The translations under genes and the position numbers were made by a program. The notes beneath the pieces were generated by a model that saw only the letters and a list, made by a program, of their open reading frames with translations, made no database searches and was not told the DNA's origin. From Arthrospira sp. PCC 9108 (GTDB lineage Bacteria; Cyanobacteriota; Cyanobacteriia; Cyanobacteriales; Microcoleaceae), in the NCBI GenBank assembly GCA_016745315.1, contig CP066886.1:5828501-5892500 (forward strand): DNA of 64,000 nt, read 5' to 3'. The first letter of the stretch is position 1. Each line of letters begins with the position of its first letter. This document shows, one piece after another, positions 39,789-48,908 of this stretch.

Positions 39789-39812
39789 TACATAATGTAT
39801 TTACATTATGTA
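39789..39812. repeat. Hairpin immediately upstream of the group II intron
   Basis: TACATAATGTA, 2-nt loop, TACATTATGTA: a perfect 11-bp stem ending 5 nt before the proposed intron 5' end. It is absent from the right terminal repeat, so it arrived with the intron or was its target. Confidence 0.75.
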
Positions 39813-40536
39813 AATGAGTGCGATACGTTCAGGCATGAAATAGGGTTGAGATACCTGAAATAACCGCCTGGTAGAGACTTCAAGCCCCTGGGTGAATATA
39901 AGGAACGCACTCCTGACCATCTCTATAACTGTTTATATGTCCCAACGTTCGGTATAGAGATATACCAAACAAGGCAGGGAACCCAAGGTCAAAATGAACT
40001 AACTTATACAAATTCCTCATAGGAAGCCCAGAAATGGATAAGTAAAAGTTAGGAAATCAGGGTAACGGCGATAGCCACCCCCAATTTCAGGAATCACAAC
40101 CCCAGGATTGAAGCGGGGAACGGAAGGCGTGAAGTAGAACCTACTACCATACGCGACCACTGCCAACCATCCATGATTAGGGAAACCGAATGTCCGGCTT
40201 GAACCATCGTAATTATCAGGTAGCGAAACAGGTTGATACGCTGCGCTCAAAAGAGTATGGGGAAAAGTAGGAGTTTCTTCATAATACCTACACAGACCTT
40301 TAGAAGTACCCCGGTGGAAAGGACAAATCTCAAGATGGAATGCCCATATAAGCGGAACGTTTTTAACCCCTTCTAGGCTCTGACAATCTGGTCGAGAAAG
40401 TCAGTAGTAAAAAGTGTAAGCGCAAGCCTATTAGGGGGTGAGATGTGACCAAAAGCCAAAGCCCGGTTGTAATGACAGGGATATGCTAACAGGTCACGGT
40501 TTGATTGTAAAGAAATAGAGCCTAGTAGGTGTACAA

Positions 40537-42350
40537 ATGGCGATAGCGAGTTTAAAGAAAGGGTTTGGGAAACCAAAACCAATCAAGACTACGAGCAACG
40601 CATGGAAGGCCATCCCATGGACTAAGGTTCAACGGAAAGTTTTCAAGCTCCAAAAGAGTATATTTCGAGCAGCTAAATCGGGACAAAATGCTAAGGCACG
40701 AAGGTGGCAACGTCTATTGGTGAAATCATATTATGCCCGGCTCCTAGCAGTGAGACTGTAGGGGCGGGTTCCACGGTCAGCCATGCTTCCCAACAGTCAG
40801 CTTAATAAACCCGCCCCCCAAGCGGGTCAAGGCAAGAAGACAGCCGGGGTTGATAGAGTAAGAGTAATCTCTCCGAGACAAAGGTTTGAACTGGTCAAGA
40901 ACATTAAGGGAAACCTCAAAGCAAAACCACTGCGACGGGTTTGGATTCCAAAACCTGGTAGGGATGAAAAAAGCTGGAATAGGAATACCCACAATCCAAG
41001 ATAGAGCAAGGCAAGCCTTGGTTAAGTCGGCTCTCGAACCTGAATGGGAATCGAGATTTGAAGGCACAAGCTACGGGTTCCGTCCAGGACGGTCAGCCCA
41101 TGACGCAATCAGCAGAATTTATATTGCCATAAATAAGGGACAATATTATGTTCTTGATGCTGATATAGCAAAATGCTCTTACCGTGAACCATGATTACCT
41201 ACTGTCCAAAATTCATTGTCCAAGCCGCCTAAAAAGAGACCTGAAACAATGGCTCAAAGCGGGAGTGCTAGACAACGGTGTATTCGAGGATACAGAAACA
41301 GGGACACCCCAGGGAGGGGTAATAAGTCCAATACTCGCCAACATCGCACTGTTGGGGATGGGTAGGTTAATAGGAAAAATGTATCCCCAAAATACCAACA
41401 ACAAACCATTTGCCACGGTCATACGATATGCCGATGATTTTGTAGTCATATCCAAAGACTTAGGAATCATTGAACAGTGCAAAACTGCTATTTCTGAATG
41501 GCTAAAGCCTGTTGGATTAGAGATTAAACCTGAAAAAACTCGAATCTGCCATACACTCAAATCTATTGAGTATAACGGCAAAGCAGAGGAACCCGGATTT
41601 GATTTCTTAGGTTTCAATATTAGGCAATATCCTGTAGGAAAATATAGAACTGGGAAAATTCCACATGGGAAACTATTAGGACACAAAATTCACATAAAAC
41701 CCAGCCAAAAAGCAGTTGCCCACACAGAAGTGATAAAAGGTGTAATTAAACAACATAAAACAGCACCTCAGTCAGCCCTGATTAACAAACTAAACCCAAT
41801 TATTAGGGGATGGTCAAACTATTATTCAGGGGTAGTCTCAACAGAGACCTTCAATAAGCTAGACAACACAGTTTGGCAAATGTTAAGGGCATGGACAGTA
41901 TCAAGATGCGGAAAGTCAAGTTACGAAAAGCTAAGAAATTATTTCAGACATAGAACAATTAAACTTAGCAATGGGAAAGAAAGACACGAAAATTGGCTGT
42001 TCCAAACCAAAGATGGGTTACATCTGTTCAAACACAACTGGACTCCAATTGTCAGACATACCTTAATACGTCCTGACGCAACACTTTATGACGGAAATTG
42101 GACTTACTGGGCAACCAGGAAAGGACAAGCAATCGACACGCCAATTAGGGTAGCAAAACTACTCAAAAAACCAAAAGGTAGATGTACCTGGTGTGGGGAA
42201 TTCTTTACCCCATCAGATTTAATTGAAATAGACCACATTGTACCTAGAAGCCAAGGCGGAAAGGATGACTACAAGAATCTTCAATTATTACACCGCCATT
42301 GTCACGACGATAAAACAGCTCTTGATGAAGAGATGATGCTGTACTCTTAA
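40537..42350 (+). pseudogene. Group II intron reverse transcriptase/maturase with HNH domain, disrupted
   Basis: The N-terminal RT0 region (NAWKAIPWTKVQRKVFKLQ, to 40761) is cut by a ~60-bp hairpin repeat. It resumes at GKKTAGVD, shifts frame near 40965 (GRDEK / GIGIPTIQDRARQAL) and again near 41170 (DADIAKC / NHDYLLSKI). The last 388 codons (41184-42350) are intact: TPQGGVISP, catalytic IRYADDFVVI, the maturase domain, and a C-terminal HNH nuclease (CTWCGEFF, IEIDHIVPRSQGG, NLQLLHRHCHDDK). It cannot make a full-length product as it stands. Confidence 0.88.
40758..40820. repeat. Hairpin repeat inserted in the intron RT gene
   Basis: Begins TAGGGGCGGGTTCC and ends AAACCCGCCCCCCA, with the ends complementary. 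It introduces the TAG that ends the first RT fragment. Ends and interior resemble the long unit of the array at 32.2-33.9 kb (GTAGGGGCGGGTTCC...TTCC...AAACCCGCC). Confidence 0.8.
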
Positions 42351-42454
42351 CAAGGAGACGGTCAAACTAGGAGCCGTATGAGGTGAAAGTCTCATGTACG
42401 GTTCTGCTGCTGAATGGGAGGGGTAGACCGTGAGGTCTATCTCGACCCCTAATA

Positions 42455-42546
42455 AAAATACATAGACACCCCCTGCAGTTAGAAACCATAGGGGGCCATT
42501 TAAGTTATTGGGTTAGCTGTTAGCTGTTAGCTGTTAGGGTTTACGC
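42455..42546 (+). repeat. Left inverted terminal repeat, inner part
   Basis: After the intron the match to the right repeat resumes (ATAGACACCCCC-type block, CCATTTAAGTTATTGGG, then GTTAGCTGTTAG copies) and ends at GGGTTTACGC, which contains the stop codon of the first interior gene. Confidence 0.85.
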
Positions 42547-42870
42547 TTGTTTAGGGTTACACCGATAAAACATAGCTATAGCAGCTTGTTGAATCTTTTC
42601 GTTGGTAGTCTGGTCAGATTTTCCGATATAGATGTGATGGTTGATTTTACCGTCCCAGCCCTTCAGGTTCCAGTACGCGAAATTGTTGATAGATGTTTTT
42701 TTGCAAGCCGTAAACCTTTTGCCGTTTAACTCAACAGAGAATGACTTGTTTTTTCTCAGGTAGTCAAACCATTCGGGTGTATCTAGTTCTACACAAGTTC
42801 CACCGGGGCCCTGTAGAAAATTGCTGAAATTTCCAGTATGTAGGCTGATTACTGGTAATAACTTAGGCAT
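42541..42870 (-). CDS. Small basic protein of unknown function, element gene
   Basis: 109 aa from ATG 42870, which overlaps the stop of the preceding gene by 8 bp; the open frame extends further 5' but that part duplicates the coding space of the neighbour. The motif LDTPEWFDYLRKNKSFSVEL, ...YWNLKGWDGKINHHIYIGKS resembles small proteins common on cyanobacterial phages and plasmids (SFR...YW...GK..RKYIGKS pattern), possibly nucleic-acid binding. Its stop lies exactly at the inner border of the left terminal repeat. Confidence 0.6.
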   Translation of the reverse strand: MPKLLPVISLHTGNFSNFLQGPGGTCVELDTPEWFDYLRKNKSFSVELNGKRFTACKKTSINNFAYWNLKGWDGKINHHIYIGKSDQTTNEKIQQAAIAMFYRCNPKQA

Positions 42871-43135
42871 TGAAGTCACCCCCCATAAAGATATCGCTAC
42901 TGTAACCATTGCCACTAAAGTCGGACATAAATGATACTGGTTCAATAACTGTCTCTTGAGACGATACCCATTTTTTCTATACCGTCATAAAATCAACAGC
43001 GGCGTTATGAGCTATTTCGGCTAATTTCACCCTGGTATCTTGGTTAGCGTAGGGGATATCTCGTGACATAATTTGGGCGTAAATATCACGTGCTAATTCC
43101 GCGATAACCATTAAGCTTGCTTGTTCTTAGTTCAT
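42863..43135 (-). pseudogene. Hidden 90-codon gene with in-frame TAA and TAG
   Basis: Reading from ATG 43135: MN, TAA, EQASLMVIAELARDIYAQIM ..., then DFMTV, TAG (42977-42979), KKWVSSQETVIEPVSFMSDF ... ending TAA at 42863. Downstream of both stops the frame keeps protein-like composition and couples to the next gene by an 8-bp overlap. Both stops are one C-to-T change from Gln codons. No family recognised. Confidence 0.6.
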
Positions 43136-43194
43136 GGTTTTGTGTTTCCTGTTTTGACGAAATTATTTAACTTACTTGAGGATTTATGGCATGA

Positions 43195-43440
43195 TTAAAA
43201 CTCATCGTCATTTTCTTCTTCGTATTGCTTGATTTTTTAGTCCAACAATTAATTGATTGCTGTAATCAAGGAATTGTGCATAACCAGAAAAGTGCTTTCA
43301 AGCTCCAACAGACGACATTCATCAAATTGTGTAGGACAATCGGCAAGTTCTACAGCGTCCAATATAGAGACTAGCTTGCTGCTTAACCTATCACTAAGAT
43401 AGGTATTTGGGTTAAGTAGTTTACCCAAGTCAATTGTCAT
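43195..43440 (-). pseudogene. 81-codon gene with two in-frame TAA codons
   Basis: The frame begins MTIDLGKLLNPNTYLSDRL with AGGA upstream. It reaches ITAIN, TAA (43249), LLD, TAA, KIKQYEEENDDEF and TAA. The acidic C-terminus after the two stops looks genuine, so the original product was probably ~81 aa with Gln at both stops. Unknown function. Confidence 0.6.
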
Positions 43441-43497
43441 GGTTTTATCCTATTAGTGTGTTGTTTGCCGTAGTTTACCGTCATCGCGGACGGGTAT

Positions 43498-43707
43498 TTA
43501 CTGGACTTTATCTATTAAGTGCTTTGTGTAATTCAGTTCCTTAATCAGCAATTGCTTTTTAAGTTCAGTAATGGTTAATTCTTTTTCGCAATCATCTAGT
43601 ATTGACTTTAATGTTGCCAAACCATCTTCTTTATTAATGTTGTAAACTAAACTGTCTACCATAGTATTAAACTTCACAAACATCTGATTGTTGATATCTG
43701 CCATCAT
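43498..43707 (-). CDS. Small coiled-coil-like protein, element gene
   Basis: 69 aa, intact. AGGAG lies 9 nt before the tandem ATG. Mostly helical and charged (CEKELTITELKKQLLIKELNYTK). Not recognised. Member of the leftward gene series. Confidence 0.55.
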   Translation of the reverse strand: MMADINNQMFVKFNTMVDSLVYNINKEDGLATLKSILDDCEKELTITELKKQLLIKELNYTKHLIDKVQ

Positions 43708-43743
43708 TGTGTTATTCTCCTAGGTCAATGAACTAATTGGAAG

Positions 43744-44954
43744 TCAAATGATTTGCTTCCACAGGTTTTTACCGTTGACATTAATCATGTGATATCCTCT
43801 GTTTTTCATGAAATTGGTTAATTCATTAACAGTAACCCTTGAATCTAAATAACCATCATTTTTGGCTTTTTCTATGGCCATCTTCAGAGTCTTAGGATCA
43901 ATGTCTGTAACTGGTTCGATTAATTCAGGAAAACCTGCTTTTGTGGCTTGCTTATTTTGCTTAGTTTTGCTCTCAATACTTGGAGCGATAAAATGGTCTA
44001 AGAATTGTTCTGTTCCGCTAGATACTGCGAATATTTTGGTTTCTGCTAATTCCCAGTAACGGTTAAATGCTTTGATTTAATTATCTATTGATGTTTTGTA
44101 TATCATTGAATGAGTAGCAATTACATCAATGGATAATCTGTAGTTAGCTATATCTTGTTTCCTTTTTTGTAGTCCTCTTTTGGTTTTAGCGTAATTAGTG
44201 CAATTATTCATATCTCTCCAAAACATTTCTAAGCGAGATGATATATTACCAAGATTTATATCCTCAATATCCGAAAGTTCTGACAATTCAAATTGATTCC
44301 CTGCAGATTCTTAACTTGTCATTGATTGTCTCTTTTTAAACCACATAGTAAACATCCTTATTTTAAGTTCGTTAAGTTCCCAAAACGTCCATAAAGGATG
44401 TATTGAGTTAATTACTTTTAAAGCGAAAGCATTAAAAATCATGTTGTGACCGGGTGTTTGGCTGCTAATTGTTATTCGACTATTTTTCCTGTTTAAGACT
44501 TTAAACAGTGAAAGCATATTTTCATTTTCAATTAATAAATTGGGGGGTGATATCCTCCCAAACCAATAAAAAATTACGTTCAAACTCCCTTTGTAACGGG
44601 TCGTAATATCAATATCTTTCTGGCTGTATCTTGCTTGTTTCTCAGTGAAGCAAATGTGCTGTTAGCTAACACTGTGTCGGTGCGATACAGTGAAGCCGCA
44701 ATAGTAGCTATCTGGCTTTTACCCGTTCCACTAGACCCCCAAAGAAACAGACACCCAGCGGTTGACATTAGCGTAACAGGTGAGCAAATAAAGCTAGTAA
44801 TAATTGGGAATTGAACATCCGGATAGGGTAGGATAGCACAAGCCCTACATATTGACTCAACTTGTGTCCCTAATGTACCGTCAACAATTATTTCCTCTAA
44901 CTCATCTGCCATTGAATCGCGTATTAGTCTATAATCAACATAGTCCTCAGACAT
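43744..44954 (-). pseudogene. P-loop ATPase, FtsK/HerA-like packaging type, disrupted
   Basis: About 400 codons once two single-base shifts (near 44605 and in the C6 run at 44545) and two in-frame TAA (44311, 44077) are repaired. Ordered motifs: Walker A GSSGTGKS; then KILIYDPLQREF, resembling the hhhDP..E element that follows Walker A in FtsK/HerA/PRD1-P9-type ATPases; then a possible Walker B LLVWEDI; then RITISSQTP, resembling the R....hhhsQ.P sensor region. The C-terminal ~180 residues (FNRYWELAETKIFAVS...) are unrecognised. ATG 44954 has GAGG upstream. Candidate genome-packaging ATPase; the assignment is inference from motif order. Confidence 0.6.
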
Positions 44955-45029
44955 GGTAGTAACCTCTTAGTGTGTTGGCTTGCTGTCTGGTAGTTATCCC
45001 GCCAATATTGGGGGGATATTTTATGTTAA

Positions 45030-45766
45030 TTAGCTGAGTTTCATCAGCTCAATTAACGCGATTAGGGTATCAGGGTCTAATTTTTGAACCTTGTTGTATA
45101 AGCTGTCAAAATCATGTTCATAGTCAAGGATTTTAGCAGTAAAATATACTCGTTATTCCCAGGTTTTGGATTTGGGTTTACCACCAAAGCCACCATTTTT
45201 TTTGCCAGACTTTAACTCAACAAAATCAATGGCTTCTTGTAGAGTGTAGCCAGAAATAGTAGATTCAAAGGTATCTAACGCTGTACTGTATTCAAGAATA
45301 AATTCCGCTAAATCGTGCTTATTCTTGGCTGAATCAAAATCATTTGAATCAGTGGTATTATCTAATTCAAGGAGTCGCTCGGCTACCCGTGTGGCTGATT
45401 GTCCTAGATTTACAGTTCCGGTAAACATCATCGTGCCGTTAGTTAGCAGCTTGTCACCTTCGACTAGGTGAAGTAGTGCTAATTCTACTGAGGTTGGCTT
45501 GTACTTCCGTTTTTCCCTTGATACTCGCTTGAATATTCTTCAATGCAGAAACGTACAGCAATTAATTGTTCCTCAAATTTCCAGCTTCTGTCATTAAAGT
45601 TCTGAAAATCACCGCTTAATCCGACACCAACGAGCCATAGGTGAGGTTGCTGTACGAGAAACATAGCGCTAGTAATTTCCAGGAATGTGCCTGATTCTCC
45701 AGATTTAACTGCACTACAAAACGCGAATTTATCGTCATCTCTTTTACCGTAATATCCAATACTCAT
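45030..45766 (-). pseudogene. ~244-codon element gene with A-run frameshift and in-frame TAA
   Basis: Two ORFs join: MSIGYYGKRDDDKFAFCS...EEYSSEYQGK and KRKYKPTSVELALLHLVEGD...KSKTWE, if the A5 run near 45515 had six A. A TAA at 45153 is followed in frame by RVYFTAKILDYEHDFDSLY ... LMKLS. The N-terminal third has a ssDNA-binding or gp-like beta look (FLEITSAMFLVQQPHLWLVG), but I do not recognise the family. Confidence 0.6.
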
Positions 45767-45782
45767 GATTACTCTTCCTTAG

Positions 45783-46124
45783 TTAATTGTTGATTGTTGA
45801 TTGTGTTAGGTGATTTGATTCTGGCTGCAATTTGGCGACAACCATACCAAAACATTGGATTACCTTACCGGATAGCTGAACTCTAAACTGTGATTGTTTA
45901 GTTAGCTTAATAATTGCAGAGCCTTGATAATCACCACGTGGTCTGTAACTACCCATTACCTGATAGGTAATATTCTTGACTTCAGGTGTTTTGTGTTCCT
46001 CAATATGTGTCAAGACTTGATAAGCCACAATGATTGTATTTTGGTCAAATTTATGGGGGTTATAATGGCTTTGCACAAGTTCACCATTGAGGCTAAATAT
46101 GCCTTTATAGTGTAGATTTATCAC
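45783..46124 (-). CDS. Unknown beta-rich element protein
   Basis: 113 aa starting with GTG at 46124 (GGAG upstream). Intact frame. Predominantly beta-like alternating hydrophobic pattern (YKGIFSLNGELVQSHYNP, SAIIKLTKQSQFRVQLSGKV). No family recognised. Lies between a nuclease gene and the frameshifted 244-codon gene, so perhaps part of a DNA-metabolism block. Confidence 0.5.
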   Translation of the reverse strand: MINLHYKGIFSLNGELVQSHYNPHKFDQNTIIVAYQVLTHIEEHKTPEVKNITYQVMGSYRPRGDYQGSAIIKLTKQSQFRVQLSGKVIQCFGMVVAKLQPESNHLTQSTINN

Positions 46125-46150
46125 GGTTGCTGTTCTCCTATTAACTTAAA

Positions 46151-46530
46151 TTATTGTGCTTTCAGATGTCGTTGGAACTCATCGATATTCATTAAATAAA
46201 TACCTGGCCAACGATAAGACCTGTTCCGAGTGACAAACCAAATATCTTCAATCATTCCGGGATTAAGGTAATTAAGCAATTGCATCTTGAGTTTAAACTC
46301 GGTTGTTAGCGTTCCCTTTACTTCGATGTATTGGTTGAAAACTGGACTATAAAAGTCTGGCTTCCATGTAATTGACTTCCAATCATTACAGTGATCAACC
46401 AAAGTTAATCGGGGTGTATTGATAGGTTGTCATCATACTTTTTGAGTAGGTGATACACCTTGCTCTCTAGCGTTGATGCAAAGTAATGCCCCTCATCATA
46501 TTGTCCTTTGGCGTGATACTTGTTAATCAT
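46151..46530 (-). pseudogene. PD-(D/E)XK endonuclease (DUF1064-like), frameshifted
   Basis: ATG 46530 (or the tandem ATG 46533) has a strong AGGAGGT 5 nt upstream. The frame reads YFASTLESKVYHLL..., slips at the CACCCCG run near 46420, and continues LTLVDHCNDWKSITWKPDFYS ... YIEVKG ... IWFVTRNRSYRWPG to 46151, ~126 aa. The conserved Glu, KPDF Asp and EVKG Glu/Lys form a PD-(D/E)XK active site, as in small phage Holliday-junction or DUF1064 nucleases. One missing C inactivates the frame. Confidence 0.72.
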
Positions 46531-46847
46531 CATTATTTACCTCCTCTTTATCGCCACCAGATTCAGCTTGATAAATCCTCCATTCTTCCCGGCAATATTC
46601 AAGTGCTTTATTGAGAATTTCCTCAATTTTATCTGGGCGTAATGGGATTAATTTTTTTCATCATTTTTCCCACATAATAAGCCAGAAATTCATGGTAAAA
46701 TTTAACGGCTGTTAATTGCCATTGAAGTTTTCCTCTTCCTGCATAGTTAGGAACCTTTATAGCAAACGACATTCCCATATACATCAACGGGTCAAGTTTA
46801 ATATTCCTGAGATTTAACCGCACTTCTTTCCAGTGCTTTGATATCAT
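46523..46847 (-). pseudogene. ~107-codon element gene with poly-A frameshift
   Basis: MISKHWKEVRLNLRNIKLDP ... GKMMKK runs into an A7 tract (near 46655). With A6 it continues LIPLRPDKIEEILNKALEYC and REEWRIYQAESGGDKEEV to a stop at 46523 that overlaps the start of the nuclease gene. Unknown function, likely translationally coupled to the nuclease. Confidence 0.6.
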
Positions 46848-46941
46848 GGTGATAGTCCTCGATGTTTGGTGTATTGGCTACCTTTTTACGGGTAGCCTTT
46901 TCTATTTCCCAATTAGACTGCTGTAATTAGACTGTTAGGGA

Positions 46942-47502
46942 TTAACCCTGAAGCCAGACTGAAAATGGGTCAGGGTCGGTTGATAACTCAGGGATATCCG
47001 GGCCAACATGATTATCGGAGAGATTAAAAAAGTGACCCTCCAAGGCAGCGATATCGTCAGCAATAGCACCAGAAACTTTACGTGGCATCTTGACACCACC
47101 ACCAAGTTTAATCAGAGTTAGAATAGCTTTAATGCTATTCTTTAACGCGATAATCTCAGAGTAGGTTAATTCCAGATTAAAGTCCTTTTCGTCCGTTACA
47201 GATGCAAACACTAACTTTTCTTTTAATGTGTAGATAGGTGATGTTTTGGGATATGGCAGATAAGGAACTACTTGGTCAAGAAATCCGGCAAAGTTGCTGA
47301 ACCTTTTTAAGATTGCCAGATATTCACTAGGTGAGAGTCCATGTGTATCCTTGGTTTTTACGCTGTCTTTGTCAATCTGGTAAATAGCGGTATTTTGGTC
47401 TACTAATGTATTTTGGTTTTTTACGCATCTGTCAGTTATTTTCAACTCATTGACAAAATCATTTTTAAAAATATACGATTGAGTTATTGAGTTGGAAATC
47501 AC
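46942..47502 (-). CDS. Unknown element protein, 186 aa
   Basis: Intact frame from GTG 47502. Helical and acidic. LTYSEIIALKNSIKAILTLIKLGGG and GLSPSEYLAILKRFSNFAGFL are the most structured parts. No family recognised. It follows the terminator at 47662 and so probably starts a separate transcript. No good Shine-Dalgarno is visible, and the start is uncertain. Confidence 0.55.
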   Translation of the reverse strand: MISNSITQSYIFKNDFVNELKITDRCVKNQNTLVDQNTAIYQIDKDSVKTKDTHGLSPSEYLAILKRFSNFAGFLDQVVPYLPYPKTSPIYTLKEKLVFASVTDEKDFNLELTYSEIIALKNSIKAILTLIKLGGGVKMPRKVSGAIADDIAALEGHFFNLSDNHVGPDIPELSTDPDPFSVWLQG

Positions 47503-47661
47503 TGTTTTTTGATATTTTGGTTGTTTATGATTATTATTTTTAACCTAATTAATACTTATAAATAAATCAGAAATATATAAGCCCAAAAAATAAAAGAATT
47601 ATTGACTTTATACCATAATTGTGAAATGTTTAAATTATCGCCACATACAACTCAAACAAAA

Positions 47662-47687
47662 GACCACTATTTTTTTATATAGTGGTC
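47662..47687 (-). terminator. Hairpin terminator in the leftward gene series
   Basis: Perfect 9-bp stem GACCACTAT/ATAGTGGTC with 8-nt loop, followed on the minus strand by TTTTGTTTG. It lies about 30 bp after the stop at 47715. Confidence 0.7.
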
Positions 47688-47714
47688 AATTCTCTTTGTC
47701 TACTTTTTGGCGGT

Positions 47715-48361
47715 TTATTTTTTCTTACTCTTACTGCCAGGTGACTTAACAGGAGCATTAGCAGGAAGATCACCCTGTACTTGGTTTGGTGCTTCACTTC
47801 TCTCAACAGTTAATTCACCCAGGTTAGCTAGGGCCAGCCCATCGCTGCTAGGAATTCTGAACATACTGTTATAGGTTCTTAATGATGCTGGCTTGATAGT
47901 AAAATAGTGAGCAAATACATATAACAAGCCACTAACAGAAACGATAGGAGGTGCTTTAATACTGATAAATCTCAGTATTTTTTCGCCTACCCGTGTTTGG
48001 GTGTATTTACGCCAATAGCCAGGATTAACCGGGCCTCAACAAAGAAACGAGTGTATTCAGCCTTCTTGTATGCTCTTACCCGACTGCCTTTTATGATATT
48101 ACGTCTGTTAGTATTAGGCGTGGAAGTATTCCTAACAGGTGGTGTCCAAATGGTTAAGTTCCTGACGGCCGTTGGTTCATTAGATACTGACCCTCCACTT
48201 AAAACGTGGAGTCAAAGCATAGGCATAGGTACGCCTATTTTTGAAGTTGCATCTACTGGAACTTCAACTACTAGACTACGACCTAAATGTGAGCCTTTGG
48301 CTGTGGCTAACTTTTCTACCCAGTCTTCTTTGTCTCTGTTAAATGCGTCGCTTAAAGGCAT
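47715..48361 (-). pseudogene. ~215-codon element protein with in-frame TGA and a frameshift
   Basis: From ATG 48361: MPLSDAFNRDKEDWVEKLAT ... GVPMPML, TGA (48212-48214), LHVLSGGSVSNEPTAVRNLT ... LILAIGVNT, a shift near 48000, then TRVGEKILRFISIKAPPIVS ... KSPGSKSKKK. The C-terminus is basic. Size and beta-rich content would fit a structural protein, but no homology was recognised. TGA could derive from TGG (Trp). Confidence 0.55.
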
Positions 48362-48434
48362 AATAACTCTCTTGTTCTACATGATTTAAGTCAGGGTAGG
48401 TAAAACGATGATATTAGTGCCTACCCGATATCTA

Positions 48435-48680
48435 TTAATCAACAAATAGCTCTGTAGCTATTACATCAATACTGCCGTCAGTAGGGTCTAAAACATCGTC
48501 TGTTGGAATTGACAATGAAACAGTTACGAGACCTGTAGCCATATTTCGGGTATAAGCAGTGACTACGGTTGCACCATCAGGATTATTACTTGCAGTCGAT
48601 TGCATTCGTTGGGTTGGCTCAATAATTTCAAGTAATTGGTTTTCCAGTGTCGCAGCACCTAGCGTTTTCTTAGTAGCTAT
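48435..48680 (-). pseudogene. 81-codon beta-rich protein with apparent ATG to ATA start loss
   Basis: An open frame reads ATKKTLGAATLENQLLEIIE, PTQRMQSTASNNPDGATVVT ... IDVIATELFVD, ending TAA at 48435. The first sense codon after a good AAGGTGAG is ATA (48678-48680), exactly where an ATG would be expected, with no other start nearby. Probably a small structural protein. Function unknown. Confidence 0.5.
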
Positions 48681-48844
48681 AATCTCACCTTGATTTTATT
48701 CAATACCTAGACTATAGCAGTGTATTTGCTGATTGTGGCTGCTATGGTTCTTTCAACAGAAGCTACATATATGTAGCAGCTTTTGAGTTAAACGCGACGG
48801 TACGCTACCAATACCAACATTACGCTAACTACCAGTTTAACCAT
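48677..48844 (-). pseudogene. Hidden 55-codon membrane peptide gene with in-frame TAA and TAG
   Basis: From ATG 48844: MVKLVVSVMLVLVAYRRV, TAA (48788), LKSCYIYVASVERTIAATIS ... AIV, TAG (48707), VLNKIKVRL, TAG, overlapping the next gene start by 4 bp. One N-terminal hydrophobic helix with basic flank. Both internal stops are single C-to-T changes from Gln. Low confidence because it is so short. Confidence 0.4.
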
Positions 48845-48908
48845 GTCTAAGTATGTTCGTAATCTCTTTCATCGTGGATGATAGTTAGTGACTGATATGA
48901 CTCAATGA

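Larger units (their letters stand above)
39818..42452 (+). ncRNA. Group II intron (degraded), RT-encoding
   Basis: Proposed 5' end GTGCGATACG (39818). The interior encodes a broken intron reverse transcriptase-HNH protein. Domain V is clear at 42371-42404 (GAGCCGTATGAGGTGAAAGT then CTCATGTACGGTTC), followed by a domain VI hairpin (AGGGGT...ACCCCT) and an end near 42452. The corresponding position in the right terminal repeat has no intron. Boundaries are accurate to a few bases. Confidence 0.85.

Noticed and set aside
40411..40582. Minus-strand ORF in the 5' part of the intron
   Set aside because: This is structured intron RNA sequence; the RT start region is on the plus strand.
47997..48389. 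Plus-strand 130-codon ORF
   Set aside because: The opposite strand carries a coupled gene series with better protein-like composition (MPLSDAFNRDKEDW...), and the plus ORF lacks a ribosome site.
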